From assembly GCF_029960785.1 (NCBI RefSeq), contig NZ_JASBQE010000068.1, forward strand, positions 1 through 64,000: DNA of 64,000 nucleotides. Reading direction: 5' to 3'. The stretch comes from Polyangium sp. 15x6. GTDB taxonomy: Bacteria; Myxococcota_A; Polyangia; Polyangiales; Polyangiaceae. Shown here one piece after another: positions 15,534 through 24,788 of this stretch (within the stretch, counting starts at the first letter, position 1; each line of letters opens with the position of its first letter). Under the pieces are notes generated by a model. It saw only the letters and a list, made by a program, of their open reading frames with translations. It did no database searches and had not been told where the DNA came from. The translations under genes were made by a program, and so were the position numbers.

Positions 15534-16943
15534 TCAGGACAGCGGCACCGCGAGCAAGATTACCTCCTTGCCCCGCACCTCGACCTTGTACCGCACGGGT
15601 TTCCCGTGCTTCTGCGCCATCTGCTTCTCGCTCGCCACGATCCGCGCGAGGAACGCATCCCGCGTGATGTGATCGACCGCATCCCCCACGCTCTTCTTCG
15701 CGCGGATGTAATCGGCGAAAATGCGCGCGTGATACGCCGCCTCGTCCTCCGCGCCGAGCGCCGTCGAATCGCCGCCCGACGCCTGCTGTGTCGCGAGCGA
15801 CTCGTCCACCGCGAGCGCCATCGCCGCCGGCGGCGCGCCGGTCTCGTCTTCCGACACGCCGAGCAGCTGGCTCAACAGGCTATTCAGCCGCGACACGAGC
15901 CCACCGAGCTCCGCGTGCTCGATCTGGAAGCGCAGGTCCGTCCGACCATTCATGATCGCGAGCAGCCCCTCCTCGATCTCCTCGACCGGCCGCGTGATCG
16001 ATTGCCCGAGCACGTGCCCCGCAATGGCCACGAGCACGATCCCGAGCGCGATGGCCCCGAGAAACGGAAAGAGCAGCGTCGTCGCCGCCGGCGCATTCGC
16101 CCGCGAAACCGCCACGAGCAGCGCCCGCTTGCCGTCGCCATACCCGCCGAGCGGACCCACCTTCACGCCGAAATCGGGCGGCAAGGCCGCGACGTCGACC
16201 GCCTGACCCGTCGAGAGCGCCGACGCCGCGCCCGCTTCGAGCTGCTTCGTGTCGATCGCCGAGGCGAGGTCCGGCGCGCCGCCCTTCGATTGCGCGACGA
16301 TTCGATAGCCGTCCTTGTCCTTGACCTCGAACCAGAGCGTCGCCCCGCTCGTTTGATTCGCCACGTCCGTCAAGCGAGCGTCGCCGAGCGCCGTCCCGAG
16401 CACGAGCCCGCCGAGCACCTGCCCGTCCTCGCCCCGGATGGGCGCCCAGGACACGAGCAATTGCTCGTTCCGCGCCGGCGTCACCCACACATCCGAGCCC
16501 GCCCGCCCCTCGGCGAGCCCGGCCCGGAGCGCTGGGTAAATCCCGCCCAGATCGTCGCCGCGCAGGAATGGCGAGCCGTCCCGGCCGAGCGCCGTGCCCT
16601 TCGCGTCCACGATCGCCACGAGCGAGGGCTCGAGCCCAGCGATCGCGGGCGCTTTGCTGGTGGCGGTCTTGATACCGTTCGCCACACTGGTGGCGCCATC
16701 ACTCCTGGCCTGGCCCGTGCCTGCGCTGAACGGCTCACGCACCTTCGGATCCGCGGCCTGGGACGCGAGCCATCGCTCGACCTCCCCGGCCTGGACCCGA
16801 AGAACCGCCTCGGCGGCGACCAGCGCTCGAGCCGCGTCGGCCCGGGGCGACCCGGGGTTCAAGGAGGCCCGGGTCAAGGCAAACGCGAGCACCCCCACCA
16901 CCAGCACGACCACCGTGAAAACGGTAATGATTTTTGCACGCAT
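15534..16943 (-). CDS. Membrane-anchored sensor-like protein with HAMP domain
   Basis: 469 residues. An N-terminal TM helix (IITVFTVVVLVVGVLAFAL) is followed by a periplasmic region of about 250 residues with Cache-like traits (LVAIVDAKGTALGRDGSPFL, SWAPIRGEDGQVLGGLVLGT). A second TM helix (AATTLLFPFLGAIALGIVLV) and a HAMP-like linker (ITRPVEEIEEGLLAIMNG) come next. The cytoplasmic tail of about 130 residues ends in a small domain (YHARIFADYIRAKKSVGD, VRYKVEVRGKEVILLAVPLS) also known from myxobacterial proteins of the MXAN_5187 type. It has no kinase, MCP or cyclase output, so it probably signals through a partner. Upstream lie two hairpin repeats. Confidence 0.75.
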   Translation of the reverse strand: MRAKIITVFTVVVLVVGVLAFALTRASLNPGSPRADAARALVAAEAVLRVQAGEVERWLASQAADPKVREPFSAGTGQARSDGATSVANGIKTATSKAPAIAGLEPSLVAIVDAKGTALGRDGSPFLRGDDLGGIYPALRAGLAEGRAGSDVWVTPARNEQLLVSWAPIRGEDGQVLGGLVLGTALGDARLTDVANQTSGATLWFEVKDKDGYRIVAQSKGGAPDLASAIDTKQLEAGAASALSTGQAVDVAALPPDFGVKVGPLGGYGDGKRALLVAVSRANAPAATTLLFPFLGAIALGIVLVAIAGHVLGQSITRPVEEIEEGLLAIMNGRTDLRFQIEHAELGGLVSRLNSLLSQLLGVSEDETGAPPAAMALAVDESLATQQASGGDSTALGAEDEAAYHARIFADYIRAKKSVGDAVDHITRDAFLARIVASEKQMAQKHGKPVRYKVEVRGKEVILLAVPLS

Positions 16944-16980
16944 GAACGGCCGCCCTCCTTTGCGGGCGACGGGGGGGTTC

Positions 16981-17014
16981 GGGGCGTAGCTCGGCTTGTC
17001 CGAGCGTAGCCCCC
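16981..17014. repeat. REP-like hairpin, copy A
   Basis: GGGGCGTAGCTCGG pairs with CCGAGCGTAGCCCC around the loop CTTGT. The same unit recurs at 17034-17068 and, inverted with changes, at 24676-24708. It is preceded by GGGGGTTC, and copy B by GGGGGTTT. Confidence 0.7.
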
Positions 17015-17033
17015 GAGCGTCGAGTGGGGGTTT

Positions 17034-17068
17034 GGGGGCGTAGCTCGGCTTGTCCGAGCGTAGCCCCC
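17034..17068. repeat. REP-like hairpin, copy B
   Basis: Same hairpin as copy A, with one extra G/C pair at its base. The two copies form a tandem pair in the divergent gap between the sensor gene (start 16943) and the deacylase gene (start 17132), where they may influence both transcripts. Confidence 0.7.
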
Positions 17069-17131
17069 AAGCGCCTAAAAGGAAGTTACCATCCGCCCGG
17101 GCGTGTCCTCAACCGTCCCTGCCGGAGTCCC

Positions 17132-18214
17132 ATGATCGCAACGAACCCCGCCTCGCAGATCCTCGTCGTCGGTGACGCGCTCTTCGACGACCACCGCTCG
17201 CGCGGCTACCACCCCGAGCGCCCCGAGCGGCTGCACGCGGCGCGCGCCGCGCTCGATCGTTGTGCTCGTGAAGGCCTCGGCGTCACGTCCATCGAGACAC
17301 GTGACGCGACCGAAGAGGAGCTCGCGCGCGTGCACGACGAGGCCTACCTCGCGAACCTCGCGAAGCTCGCCGGCCATCACGCCTCGCTCGATCCGGACAC
17401 GTACCTCGCTCCCTCGTCCGTCGCCGCAGCGCGGCGCGCGGCGGGCGCCGGCATCACGCTCGTCGACGCGCTGCTCGATCCGTCGAGCCAGAAGCCCGGC
17501 GAGGCGCGCGCGCCCGGCCTCGCGCTGCTCCGTCCGCCCGGCCATCACGCGACGCGTAGCCGCGGCATGGGCTTCTGCCTCCTGAACAACGTCGCGGTCG
17601 CGGCCGCGAGCGCGCTCGCGAAGGGGCTCGAGCGCGTGGCGATCCTCGACTGGGACGTGCATCACGGCAACGGCACGCAGGACATCTTCTGGACCGATCC
17701 GCGCGTGCTCTACATCTCGCTGCACCAGTACCCGTACTACCCGGGCACGGGCGGGTTGCACGAGAAGGGCGCCGGCGACGCGGAGGGCTACACGGTGAAC
17801 GTGCCGCTCTCGCAGGGCGCCGGGGATCGGGTGTACGCCGAAGCGTTCCGGCAGATCGTCGATCCGGTGCTCGAGGCGTTCGAGCCGGAGCTCATCCTCG
17901 TGTCGGCGGGCTTCGACGCGCACCAGCGCGATCCGCTCGCGGACATGTGCGTGTCGGATCAGGGCTACGCGACGATGGCGACGCAGATCGCGCGCGCGGC
18001 GCAGCGGAGCGCCGAGGGCCGGCTCGCGTTTTTCCTGGAAGGCGGCTACGACCTCTCGGCGCTCTCGAGCTCGCTCGCGGAGACGCTGCTCGGCGCGGCG
18101 TCCGCCGTCTCGGCCGAGCCGAGGTCGAGCAACGCGCCGCCCGCCTCCTTCCGGCACACGGGTGAGGTCACGCAGGCCCGGACGACGGCCGCCGAGCGCT
18201 GGCGAGGGATCTGA
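17132..18214 (+). CDS. Histone-deacetylase-family (class II-like) zinc deacylase
   Basis: 360 residues from ATG 17132 (GGAG upstream). All catalytic motifs of the arginase-fold deacetylases are present: GYHPERPERL at the N-terminus, LRPPGHHAT with the His pair, DWDVHHGNGTQ with zinc-binding Asp/His, HQYPYYPGTG, and SAGFDAHQRDPLA with the second zinc Asp, then FFLEGGYDLSAL. Bacterial members remove acyl groups from polyamines (acetylpolyamine amidohydrolases) or small molecules, or serve acetoin metabolism (AcuC). Substrate is not readable here. It is a monocistronic gene before tRNA-His. Confidence 0.9.
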   Translation: MIATNPASQILVVGDALFDDHRSRGYHPERPERLHAARAALDRCAREGLGVTSIETRDATEEELARVHDEAYLANLAKLAGHHASLDPDTYLAPSSVAAARRAAGAGITLVDALLDPSSQKPGEARAPGLALLRPPGHHATRSRGMGFCLLNNVAVAAASALAKGLERVAILDWDVHHGNGTQDIFWTDPRVLYISLHQYPYYPGTGGLHEKGAGDAEGYTVNVPLSQGAGDRVYAEAFRQIVDPVLEAFEPELILVSAGFDAHQRDPLADMCVSDQGYATMATQIARAAQRSAEGRLAFFLEGGYDLSALSSSLAETLLGAASAVSAEPRSSNAPPASFRHTGEVTQARTTAAERWRGI

Positions 18215-18224
18215 AACGAAATCG

Positions 18225-18252
18225 TTGCACGCCAGGCCGAACCGTGTATAGT
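18225..18252 (+). promoter_or_regulatory. Probable promoter of tRNA-His
   Basis: TTGCAC (18225-18230) and TATAGT (18247-18252) with a 16-bp spacer, 36 bp before the tRNA 5' end. This is the best sigma70-type match noticed in the window. Confidence 0.6.
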
Positions 18253-18287
18253 GCGCGCCCGGTGTTGCCCCTCAGGGGTCGTACCAC

Positions 18288-18364
18288 GGTGGGTATAGCT
18301 CAGTTGGTAGAGCGCTGGTTTGTGGTACCAGCTGTCGCGGGTTCGAGCCCCGTTACTCACCCCA
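18288..18364 (+). tRNA. tRNA-His (anticodon GTG)
   Basis: The cloverleaf is complete. Acceptor GTGGGTA pairs with TACTCAC; the D arm has AGCTCAGTTGGTAGAGC; the anticodon stem CTGGT/ACCAG encloses loop TTGTGGT with GTG; the T arm has GGGTTCGAGCCCC. The extra G-1 typical of tRNA-His is encoded (18288), opposite C73, and CCA is encoded. Confidence 0.95.
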
Positions 18365-18381
18365 AGTCGTCGATCTGAGCC

Positions 18382-18885
18382 TCAGCGTGCGCACTTGCGC
18401 CGCGCCAGACGTTGATTCCTCCGTTCGTTCGCCTCCGACGCGAGCGCCCGGTCCTCCTCGGTCTCGCAGACGAGCGCCGGGACGGGCGCGGGCTTGAGCG
18501 CGCCGTCGACCTCCTGCATCGCCACGAAGGTCACGAACGCGTGCGCGCACCGCCAGCGCTTGCCCGAGGGCGCGTCCTCGCCCTCGACCTCGACGAGGAT
18601 CTCGACGGACGTGCGGAACGCCGCCGTCACGCGGGCGCGGAGCAGCACGACCTGCCCGACCTTGATGGGCGCCTCGAACGAGACGTCGTCGAACTCCGCG
18701 GTCACCGCGAGGCGGCCGGCGTGGCGCTGCGCGCAGATGGCCGCGCAGAGATCGATCCACGCGAGGATCTGCCCGCCGAAGACGTTCCCGAGCGCGTTCG
18801 CGTGCGTCGGGAGCACGTACTCGGTCATCGTCGTGATCGAGTCGCTGACGTTGCGGGGAGGAAGCGGGGCGGCGAGGGTCGACAT
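18382..18885 (-). CDS. Acyl-CoA thioesterase, hotdog fold (YciA/BACH type)
   Basis: 167 residues from ATG 18885. HANALGNVFGGQILAWIDL carries the conserved Asn and the Asp of this thioesterase class, followed by the long helix AAICAQRHAG and FDDVSFEAPIKVGQVVLL. The C-terminus is basic and disordered. It hydrolyses acyl-CoA to acid plus CoA in the cytosol; chain preference is not readable. It starts 32 bp after the STAND/TPR gene on the same strand, so is probably co-transcribed. Confidence 0.85.
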   Translation of the reverse strand: MSTLAAPLPPRNVSDSITTMTEYVLPTHANALGNVFGGQILAWIDLCAAICAQRHAGRLAVTAEFDDVSFEAPIKVGQVVLLRARVTAAFRTSVEILVEVEGEDAPSGKRWRCAHAFVTFVAMQEVDGALKPAPVPALVCETEEDRALASEANERRNQRLARRKCAR

Positions 18886-18917
18886 GGATGCCGGGTACCA
18901 CGGAGGCGTGGCTGCCG

Positions 18918-21587
18918 TCACCCCACCTCGATCTCGGCCTCCGGCGAGGGCGGCAGCTCCGACTTGCTCCCGCTCGTCATCTGCAGGCGCCCGAAGATCG
19001 CCTCGGCGCGCGCGTCCATCGTGCTCGCCTCCTTCTGCACGTCCTCGTTGCCGGCGAGCTCCGGGTTCTTCCGCAGGAAACGCGCGTAGGTCTTGAACGT
19101 GCGCGCGAGCTCCACCTCGTTGCCGCTCTGCTCGAAGATCGCGACGGCGCGGTCGAAGTACTCGCGCGCGCTCGTCGTATGCGCGTGGCCCCAGCCGCCG
19201 GCGGCCGTGATCTCGCCGAGCGTCCGGAGCGCGGCCGCGAGGTGGACCTTGCTGCGCACCGAGGCGAAGAGATCGACGGCGCGGCCGATGCAGTCGCGCG
19301 CCTTGCCGAGGTCGCCTTGCATCAGGTACGCCTTGCCGAGCGCGCGCAAGGTCTCTGCGAGCTTGAGCCGATCGCCGAGCTCGTCGCACAGGCCCTCGGC
19401 GCGCACGAGCACGCCGATCGCCTTCTCGGGCTCGCCGCTGCGGTAGTAGGTCGTCCCGATGTTCGTCAGCACGAGCGCGATCTTGTTCCGATCGCCGATC
19501 TGCTGCGCCACCTCGAGCGCCTCCTCGAACATCACGAGCGCCTTCTGGAAGTTCCGGCGCTCCTCGGCGATCGTGCCGAGGTTGTTCAGCGTCGTCACCA
19601 CGCCGACGAGGTCGCCGACCTCGCGCCGGATCGCGAGCGACTGCTCGAACGCCTCGAGCGCCTCCTTGAACTGACCCGAGTCCTGCAGCGCGAGGCCGAG
19701 GTTGTTCAAGGAGAGCGCGATCGATCGCCTGTCACCGAGCTTCTGCCTTCGCGCGAGGCCGTCACGGAAGCTCGTGAGCGCCGACTCGTACTCGCCTTTG
19801 AGCCAGGCGATCTTGCCGAGGTCGTCGATCGTCGAGGCCACGCCGCGCTCGTCGCCCGAGGCTTCGAAGAGCGACATCGCCGTCGTCAGGTGCCGCTCGC
19901 CCTCGTCGAGCGAGCCCATGTCGCGGAAGAGCCGGCCGATGCGGTTGTGCGCGGCGCCGCCCTTCTTCTTCATGTCGAGCCGGTACGCGAGCGTCAGCAT
20001 CCCGCGGAACGCAGCCATCGCGTCGTCGATGTAGCCCATCGACTGGAGCACGTCGCCGTACGCGTGCAGCGCGTCGATCCGCGCGCCGTCGTGCGAGTCG
20101 CCGAGCAGCTCGAGGCCCCGCTGGTAGTACTCGCACGACTTGCCGTTCGCGTACCTGCGCCGCGCCACGGCCGCGGCCTCCAGGTACGCGAGGCCCGCCT
20201 GGATCGACTCGCCCGCTTGCTCACGGTGCCGCGCGAGCGACGCGATCCGCTCCTCGCTCGTGCGCACGCCGGGCTGGTGCTCCATCCAGTCGGCGATGAC
20301 GCGGTTGTAGAGGCCCTTCGCGTCGGCGCTCGTCTCCGACGCGATCGCCTCGCGCTCCTCGCTCCGCGCCCAGGCGTACTCCACCGAGCCCGGAAAAATG
20401 GTCCCGGCCCGGCGCGCGATCCACCCGTTCTTGCAGAGGCCGTCGAGCATACGCCCGATCCGCGCGACGTCGCCCGTCTCCTCCTCGACCCAGAGGTCCG
20501 GCGCTTCGAGCCCCGTGCGCGCGAGCGCGACGAACGCGCCGCTCCAGAACACGGCGCCCATCGCCGCCGCCTGCTCGAGCACCACGCGCTCTTCCTCGTC
20601 GAGCGAGGCCACGCGCGCCTCCACCGCGTCCTCGACGGTCGCCGGAAGCCGCGCCGCCGCGAGCCGCTCCGGGTGGAGCACGAGCCGCGCCTCGCCCTCT
20701 TCCGTCGCAGCCTCGGCGATCACGCCCTCGGCCGCGTAGATCTCCATCATCTGCGCGAGGAGCCCGGGGTTTCCTCGCGCGAACGCACACGCCGTCTCGA
20801 CGAGCGGCGCGGGCACTTCACCGCCGTTCGTGTAGACGGCGAGCATCGCGCTCGACACGCGCGCGCTGTCCGCGTCGCCGAGCGGACCGAGCGAGAGCAG
20901 CGTGTGCCTTCGCTCGCCCACGCGCGCCCAGTCCTCCTGCCGGTAGACGAGATCGTCGCGGCCCGTGCAGATCACGAGGATCGGGCCCGTCAGGTATTCG
21001 AGCAGGTAGCGAAGGAGCGAGAGCGCGTCCTCGTGCGCCTCGTGCAGGTCTTCGAGCACCAGGATGAGCGGACCCTTCTGCGCGTCTGCTTCGAGGAACG
21101 CCTTCACCACGGCGCGGCGCACGAGCTCGGCTTCATGCGGGTCGTCGCTCACGGCGCGCGTCAGCGGGCTCTCCTCTTCGGTCAGGCCGAGGAGCTGCCC
21201 GAGGAACGTGACGGCGTCGCTCACGCGCCGCGGCTCGAGCACGCCTTCGAGCTGCCGCCGGATCGCCCCACGCGCCTCGTCCGGATCCATGCCGCGCACG
21301 AGGCCGAAGCGCGAGCGGATGAGCCGCCCGAAGAGCGAGAACGACACCGAACCGTCGCGCGCGCTGCCTTCGAACGCGCGGACCTCGTCCTTGCGCGACG
21401 CGACGAACTCCGCGACGAGCCGCGTCTTGCCGATGCCTGCGGGTCCGACGATCGTCACGATGCGCGTGTCGCGCCGCTCTTCGACGGCGGCGAGGCTCTC
21501 GGCGAGCAGGGAAAGCTCATCGTCCCGGCCCACGAGCGGACACGCGGGCGCGCGTGGCGCACTGACGTTTGGTCTCTCGGTCTCCAT
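18918..21587 (-). CDS. Large STAND-type ATPase with TPR array
   Basis: 889 residues. An AAA/STAND NTPase module fills about 18-300: CPLVGRDDEL, Walker A GPAGIGKT (48-55), Walker B LILVLEDLHEA and a later ARGNPGL motif. A winged-helix-like region follows, then about ten TPRs of the Asn-Leu-Gly subtype (SLNNLGLALQDSGQFKEALE, TLNNLGTIAEERRNFQKALV, VLTNIGTTYYRSGEPEKAIG). Such proteins are signal-dependent scaffolds or regulators, like the ATPase-TPR parts of MalT/guanylate-cyclase and kinase hybrids, but no DNA-binding or catalytic output is attached here. The signal and partner are unknown. Confidence 0.85.
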   Translation of the reverse strand: METERPNVSAPRAPACPLVGRDDELSLLAESLAAVEERRDTRIVTIVGPAGIGKTRLVAEFVASRKDEVRAFEGSARDGSVSFSLFGRLIRSRFGLVRGMDPDEARGAIRRQLEGVLEPRRVSDAVTFLGQLLGLTEEESPLTRAVSDDPHEAELVRRAVVKAFLEADAQKGPLILVLEDLHEAHEDALSLLRYLLEYLTGPILVICTGRDDLVYRQEDWARVGERRHTLLSLGPLGDADSARVSSAMLAVYTNGGEVPAPLVETACAFARGNPGLLAQMMEIYAAEGVIAEAATEEGEARLVLHPERLAAARLPATVEDAVEARVASLDEEERVVLEQAAAMGAVFWSGAFVALARTGLEAPDLWVEEETGDVARIGRMLDGLCKNGWIARRAGTIFPGSVEYAWARSEEREAIASETSADAKGLYNRVIADWMEHQPGVRTSEERIASLARHREQAGESIQAGLAYLEAAAVARRRYANGKSCEYYQRGLELLGDSHDGARIDALHAYGDVLQSMGYIDDAMAAFRGMLTLAYRLDMKKKGGAAHNRIGRLFRDMGSLDEGERHLTTAMSLFEASGDERGVASTIDDLGKIAWLKGEYESALTSFRDGLARRQKLGDRRSIALSLNNLGLALQDSGQFKEALEAFEQSLAIRREVGDLVGVVTTLNNLGTIAEERRNFQKALVMFEEALEVAQQIGDRNKIALVLTNIGTTYYRSGEPEKAIGVLVRAEGLCDELGDRLKLAETLRALGKAYLMQGDLGKARDCIGRAVDLFASVRSKVHLAAALRTLGEITAAGGWGHAHTTSAREYFDRAVAIFEQSGNEVELARTFKTYARFLRKNPELAGNEDVQKEASTMDARAEAIFGRLQMTSGSKSELPPSPEAEIEVG

Positions 21588-21707
21588 CGAGCTCCGCGGA
21601 GGTCTGGCGAGGGAGGTTTTTCTCCGACGCGGCGAGGGTATAGCCTTGCCCGCTCCGAGGAAAGCGGCGCCGGGGGCATTTTCGCGTGTTCGCCGCCCTC
21701 AAGAGGG

Positions 21708-21733
21708 GTGGAGCAGCGAGCTGTCTGCTCCAC
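21708..21733. repeat. Perfect 9-bp-stem hairpin
   Basis: GTGGAGCAG / CTGCTCCAC around an 8-nt loop, in the 232-bp gap between the P-type ATPase (stop 21820) and the STAND gene (start 21587). A further CCGGGC-TCT-GCCCGG hairpin lies about 40 bp on. Either may attenuate read-through. Confidence 0.5.
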
Positions 21734-21790
21734 GAGATCGCGCAGCGAGCTCGCCTCGGGGGGTGAATCGGCCGGGCTCTGCCCGGACGA

Positions 21791-21815
21791 GAGGGGGACG
21801 CGAGGCGTCCCCCTC
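21791..21815 (-). terminator. Strong hairpin just after the P-type ATPase stop
   Basis: GAGGGGGACGC (21791-21801) pairs perfectly with 21805-21815 around loop GAG, starting 4 bp past the ATPase stop on the minus strand. There is no U tract, but the 11-bp G/C stem and its place fit a terminator. Confidence 0.65.
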
Positions 21816-21819
21816 GGGA

Positions 21820-24627
21820 CTAAGACGGCCGGAGCCGCGGGCGGAAGACCCGGAAGCTCGGCCCGCCCGGGGTGCGGCCGGTCCGACGCAGGGATCTCCG
21901 CCGTTGCCACCACTTCTCCAGGCCGATGACCGGCAGGACCACGAGGGCGGCCGCCGTGGATTTCGCCCACTCCGAAGCGCCGAGCGGGGCGGAGTCGAAG
22001 AGCGTGTGCATGAACGGCACGTACACGAACCCGAGCTGGAGCAAGAGGAGCGCGCCGATCCCGACGTACACGAACGGGTTCGAGAACAGCCCGATCTCCA
22101 GGGACGACCCGTGGAGCGAGCGGCAGTTCAGGAGGTAGAACACCTGGAACAGGACCATCGTGGTCACGGCCATCGTCTGCGCCTCGCGCAGCGCGAAGTC
22201 CGGCGGCAGCCCGGCGTCGAGCTTGTCGCGGTACTCCATCAAGAAGAGCCCCACCGCGCCGGCCGTCATGAGGAGCGCCACGACCACCGTCCGCGCGAGC
22301 ACGAACCGCCCGAGGATGGGCTCGTCGGTGCGGCGCGGCGGCCGCTCCATCAGGTTCGGCTCCTTGGCCTCGAACGCGAGCGGGAGCGACAAGGTCACCG
22401 TGGCGACGAGGTTGATCCAGAGGATCTGCACGGGCGCCATCGGCAGGAGCGGTCGCCCGCCTTCGAGCGGGAAGAACAGCACCGCGATGAGCAGCACGAG
22501 CGCCTCGCCGATGTTCGTCGGAAGCACGAACGCGAGCGCCTTGATGAGGTTGTCGTAGACCCGCCGCCCCTCCTCCACTGCCGCGCGGATGCTCGCGAAG
22601 TTGTCGTCCGTGAGCACGATGTCGGCCGCTTGCTTGGCCACGGCCGTCCCCGTGATCCCCATCGCGATGCCGATGTTCGCCTGCTTCAGCGCCGGCGCGT
22701 CGTTCACGCCGTCGCCCGTCATCGCCACGACCTGCCGCGCGGCTTGCAGCGCCTCCACGAGCCTGAGCTTGTGCTCCGGCGCCACGCGCGCGAACACGTT
22801 CCGCGTCCGCGCCGCATTCGCGAGCTCCGCGTGCGACATCGCCGAGAGCTCGCGGCCCGTCACGACCTCGTCCGAAGATCCGATCAGCCCGAGCTCGATG
22901 GCGATCGCCTTCGCCGTCACGGGATGATCACCCGTGATCATCTTGACCGTGATCCCCGCGCGGTGACACGCCTTCACCGCCTCGATCGCCTCCGGCCTCG
23001 GCGGATCGATCATCCCCACGAGCCCGAGCAGCTCGAACCCGCTCACCACCTCCGCCTCGCCGAGCCCCGCGAGCGGCTGCTCCGGCTTGCGTGACGCCAC
23101 CGCGAGCACGCGCATCCCGCGCGACGCCATCACCTCCACGTGCCCGAGCACGACCTCTCGATCGAGCGCCGCTCCCCCGGCGAGCCGACTCGCGCGGCAG
23201 AGGACCACCTCCGGCGCGCCCTTCATCAAGATCTCCTGCTCGCCCGACGCGGCCGCGTGCAGCGTCGCCATGTACTTGTGCTCCGACTCGAACGGGATCG
23301 CGTCGCGCCGCGGCGCCTCCTCGTGCAGCGCGTCGCCCGTCATCCCGAGCTTCTGCGCGGCCACGACGAGTGCCCCTTCCGTCGGATCGCCCGTGATGCC
23401 GAAGCCTCCGCCTTCCCGCTGCACGAGGCGCGCGTCGTTGCACAGCGCCGCGGCCCGGAGCAGCGCGCGCACGTCGTCCGGCGTCGGGCCCAAAGGCTTC
23501 CCGTCGCGCCTGAGCTCGCCTTTCGGCTCGTACCCCACGCCCGAGAGCTCGTAGCCATCCGACGGCGTCCAGATCGCGGACACCGTCATCTCGCTCCGCG
23601 TCAGCGTGCCCGTCTTGTCCGTGCACACGACGCCGGCTTGCCCCAGCGTCTCGACGGCCGGCAGCTTCCGCACCACCGCGCGCCGCGCCGCCATCCGTCG
23701 CACGCCGATGGCCAGCGAGATCGTGATGATCGCCGGCAGGCCTTCCGGGATCGCCGCCACCGCCAGCGTGATCCCCGCGAGGATCGCTTCGAGGAAGGGG
23801 TAGCCGCGCAAGAGCGCGACGCCCACCAGGAGCGCCGCCACGATCGCGATCGCCACCGTGAGCACCTGCGCCACGCGCGCGAGCGAGCGCGTGAGGGGCG
23901 TCTCGAGCTCCGTGGCTTCGCGCAGCATCGACGAGATCTTCCCGATCTCCGTCTGCGCGCCCGTCGCCACCACCACGGCTTGCCCCGTGCCCGTCGTGAT
24001 CAACGTGCCGCCGTGGACCATGCTCTTCCGATCGGCCACGGCGGAGTCCTTCGGCATCGGCTCGACGTGCTTGCGCACCGGCACCGACTCGCCCGTCAGC
24101 GGCGCCTCGTCGGCCGCGAGGTTCTTCACGTAGAGGAGCCGCATGTCGGCCGCTGCCTTGTCACCGGCCGCGAGCAACACGACGTCGCCGGGCACGAGCT
24201 CTTCCGCGGGCACGGTGATCCTTCCGCCGTCGCGCAGCACCGTCGCGAGCTCGGGCACGAGGGCCGAGAGCGCCTCGATCTCCCGCCCTGCGCGGTACTC
24301 CTGGATGAACCCGATCAGCGTGTTCAGCACGACCACGCCGAGCACCACCGCGCCGTCCGTGTACTTCCCGAGCGCGAAGGCGAGCACCGCGGACGCGATG
24401 AGCACGTAGATGAGCGGGCTCTTGATCTGCCGGAACAGAAGCGCGAGCGGGCCTTCCCGGGCGGCCCTCGGCAGCACGTTGGGTCCGTGCTCCGCGAGCC
24501 TTCGCGTGGCCTCCGTGGAGAGGAGCCCGCTCTCGGAGCTCCCGAGGGCTGCGAGAACGGCCCGGGTGGGCTCCGCGTAGTACGCTTTCTGCTCGATGCG
24601 GGCGGGCGCGGGCGCGGCTTGCTTCAT
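21820..24627 (-). CDS. Cation-transporting P-type ATPase, type II (Ca2+/Mn2+-like)
   Basis: 935 residues from ATG 24627; a GGGGGAGG lies unusually close (2 nt) to it, and a GTG at 24648 is the alternative. The layout is canonical: N-terminal cation-ATPase domain, TGES (178-181), TM4 with AAIPEGLPAI, CTDKTGT with phosphorylated Asp337, MKGAPE in the nucleotide domain, MITGDHPVTAKAIA, and MTGDGVNDAP, then six C-terminal TM helices. PEGLP in TM4 and NIGE in TM6 are typical of SERCA/PMR1-type IIA pumps rather than Na/K pumps. It is expected to expel Ca2+ or Mn2+ across the inner membrane. Confidence 0.9.
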   Translation of the reverse strand: MKQAAPAPARIEQKAYYAEPTRAVLAALGSSESGLLSTEATRRLAEHGPNVLPRAAREGPLALLFRQIKSPLIYVLIASAVLAFALGKYTDGAVVLGVVVLNTLIGFIQEYRAGREIEALSALVPELATVLRDGGRITVPAEELVPGDVVLLAAGDKAAADMRLLYVKNLAADEAPLTGESVPVRKHVEPMPKDSAVADRKSMVHGGTLITTGTGQAVVVATGAQTEIGKISSMLREATELETPLTRSLARVAQVLTVAIAIVAALLVGVALLRGYPFLEAILAGITLAVAAIPEGLPAIITISLAIGVRRMAARRAVVRKLPAVETLGQAGVVCTDKTGTLTRSEMTVSAIWTPSDGYELSGVGYEPKGELRRDGKPLGPTPDDVRALLRAAALCNDARLVQREGGGFGITGDPTEGALVVAAQKLGMTGDALHEEAPRRDAIPFESEHKYMATLHAAASGEQEILMKGAPEVVLCRASRLAGGAALDREVVLGHVEVMASRGMRVLAVASRKPEQPLAGLGEAEVVSGFELLGLVGMIDPPRPEAIEAVKACHRAGITVKMITGDHPVTAKAIAIELGLIGSSDEVVTGRELSAMSHAELANAARTRNVFARVAPEHKLRLVEALQAARQVVAMTGDGVNDAPALKQANIGIAMGITGTAVAKQAADIVLTDDNFASIRAAVEEGRRVYDNLIKALAFVLPTNIGEALVLLIAVLFFPLEGGRPLLPMAPVQILWINLVATVTLSLPLAFEAKEPNLMERPPRRTDEPILGRFVLARTVVVALLMTAGAVGLFLMEYRDKLDAGLPPDFALREAQTMAVTTMVLFQVFYLLNCRSLHGSSLEIGLFSNPFVYVGIGALLLLQLGFVYVPFMHTLFDSAPLGASEWAKSTAAALVVLPVIGLEKWWQRRRSLRRTGRTPGGPSFRVFRPRLRPS

Positions 24628-24675
24628 GTCCTCCCCCGACGCCTTCACGGCGCGTGCCGAGTCCTTTCAACGCTC

Positions 24676-24708
24676 GGGGCTACGCTCGGACGAGCCGAGC
24701 TGCGCCCC
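24676..24708. repeat. REP-like hairpin, copy C (inverted)
   Basis: GGGGCTACGCTCGG, loop ACGAG, then CCGAGCTGCGCCCC: the reverse-complement orientation of the pair at 16981-17068, followed by GAACCCC as in the others. It lies in the divergent gap between the P-type ATPase and the death-like-domain gene. Confidence 0.6.
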
Positions 24709-24788
24709 GAACCCCGATCGTTTCGTTTCGAACGGGCGAGGGAGCGCTTCCGGTGCCCACGGGCCGCGGGCCGGGGTAAGCTCCCGGC

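Noticed and set aside
18888-21929. A 1013-codon open frame on the plus strand
   Set aside because: It is antisense to the STAND/TPR gene, which has clear Walker and TPR motifs; the plus frame is Arg/His/Glu-rich with no domain, as expected of a GC-rich shadow.
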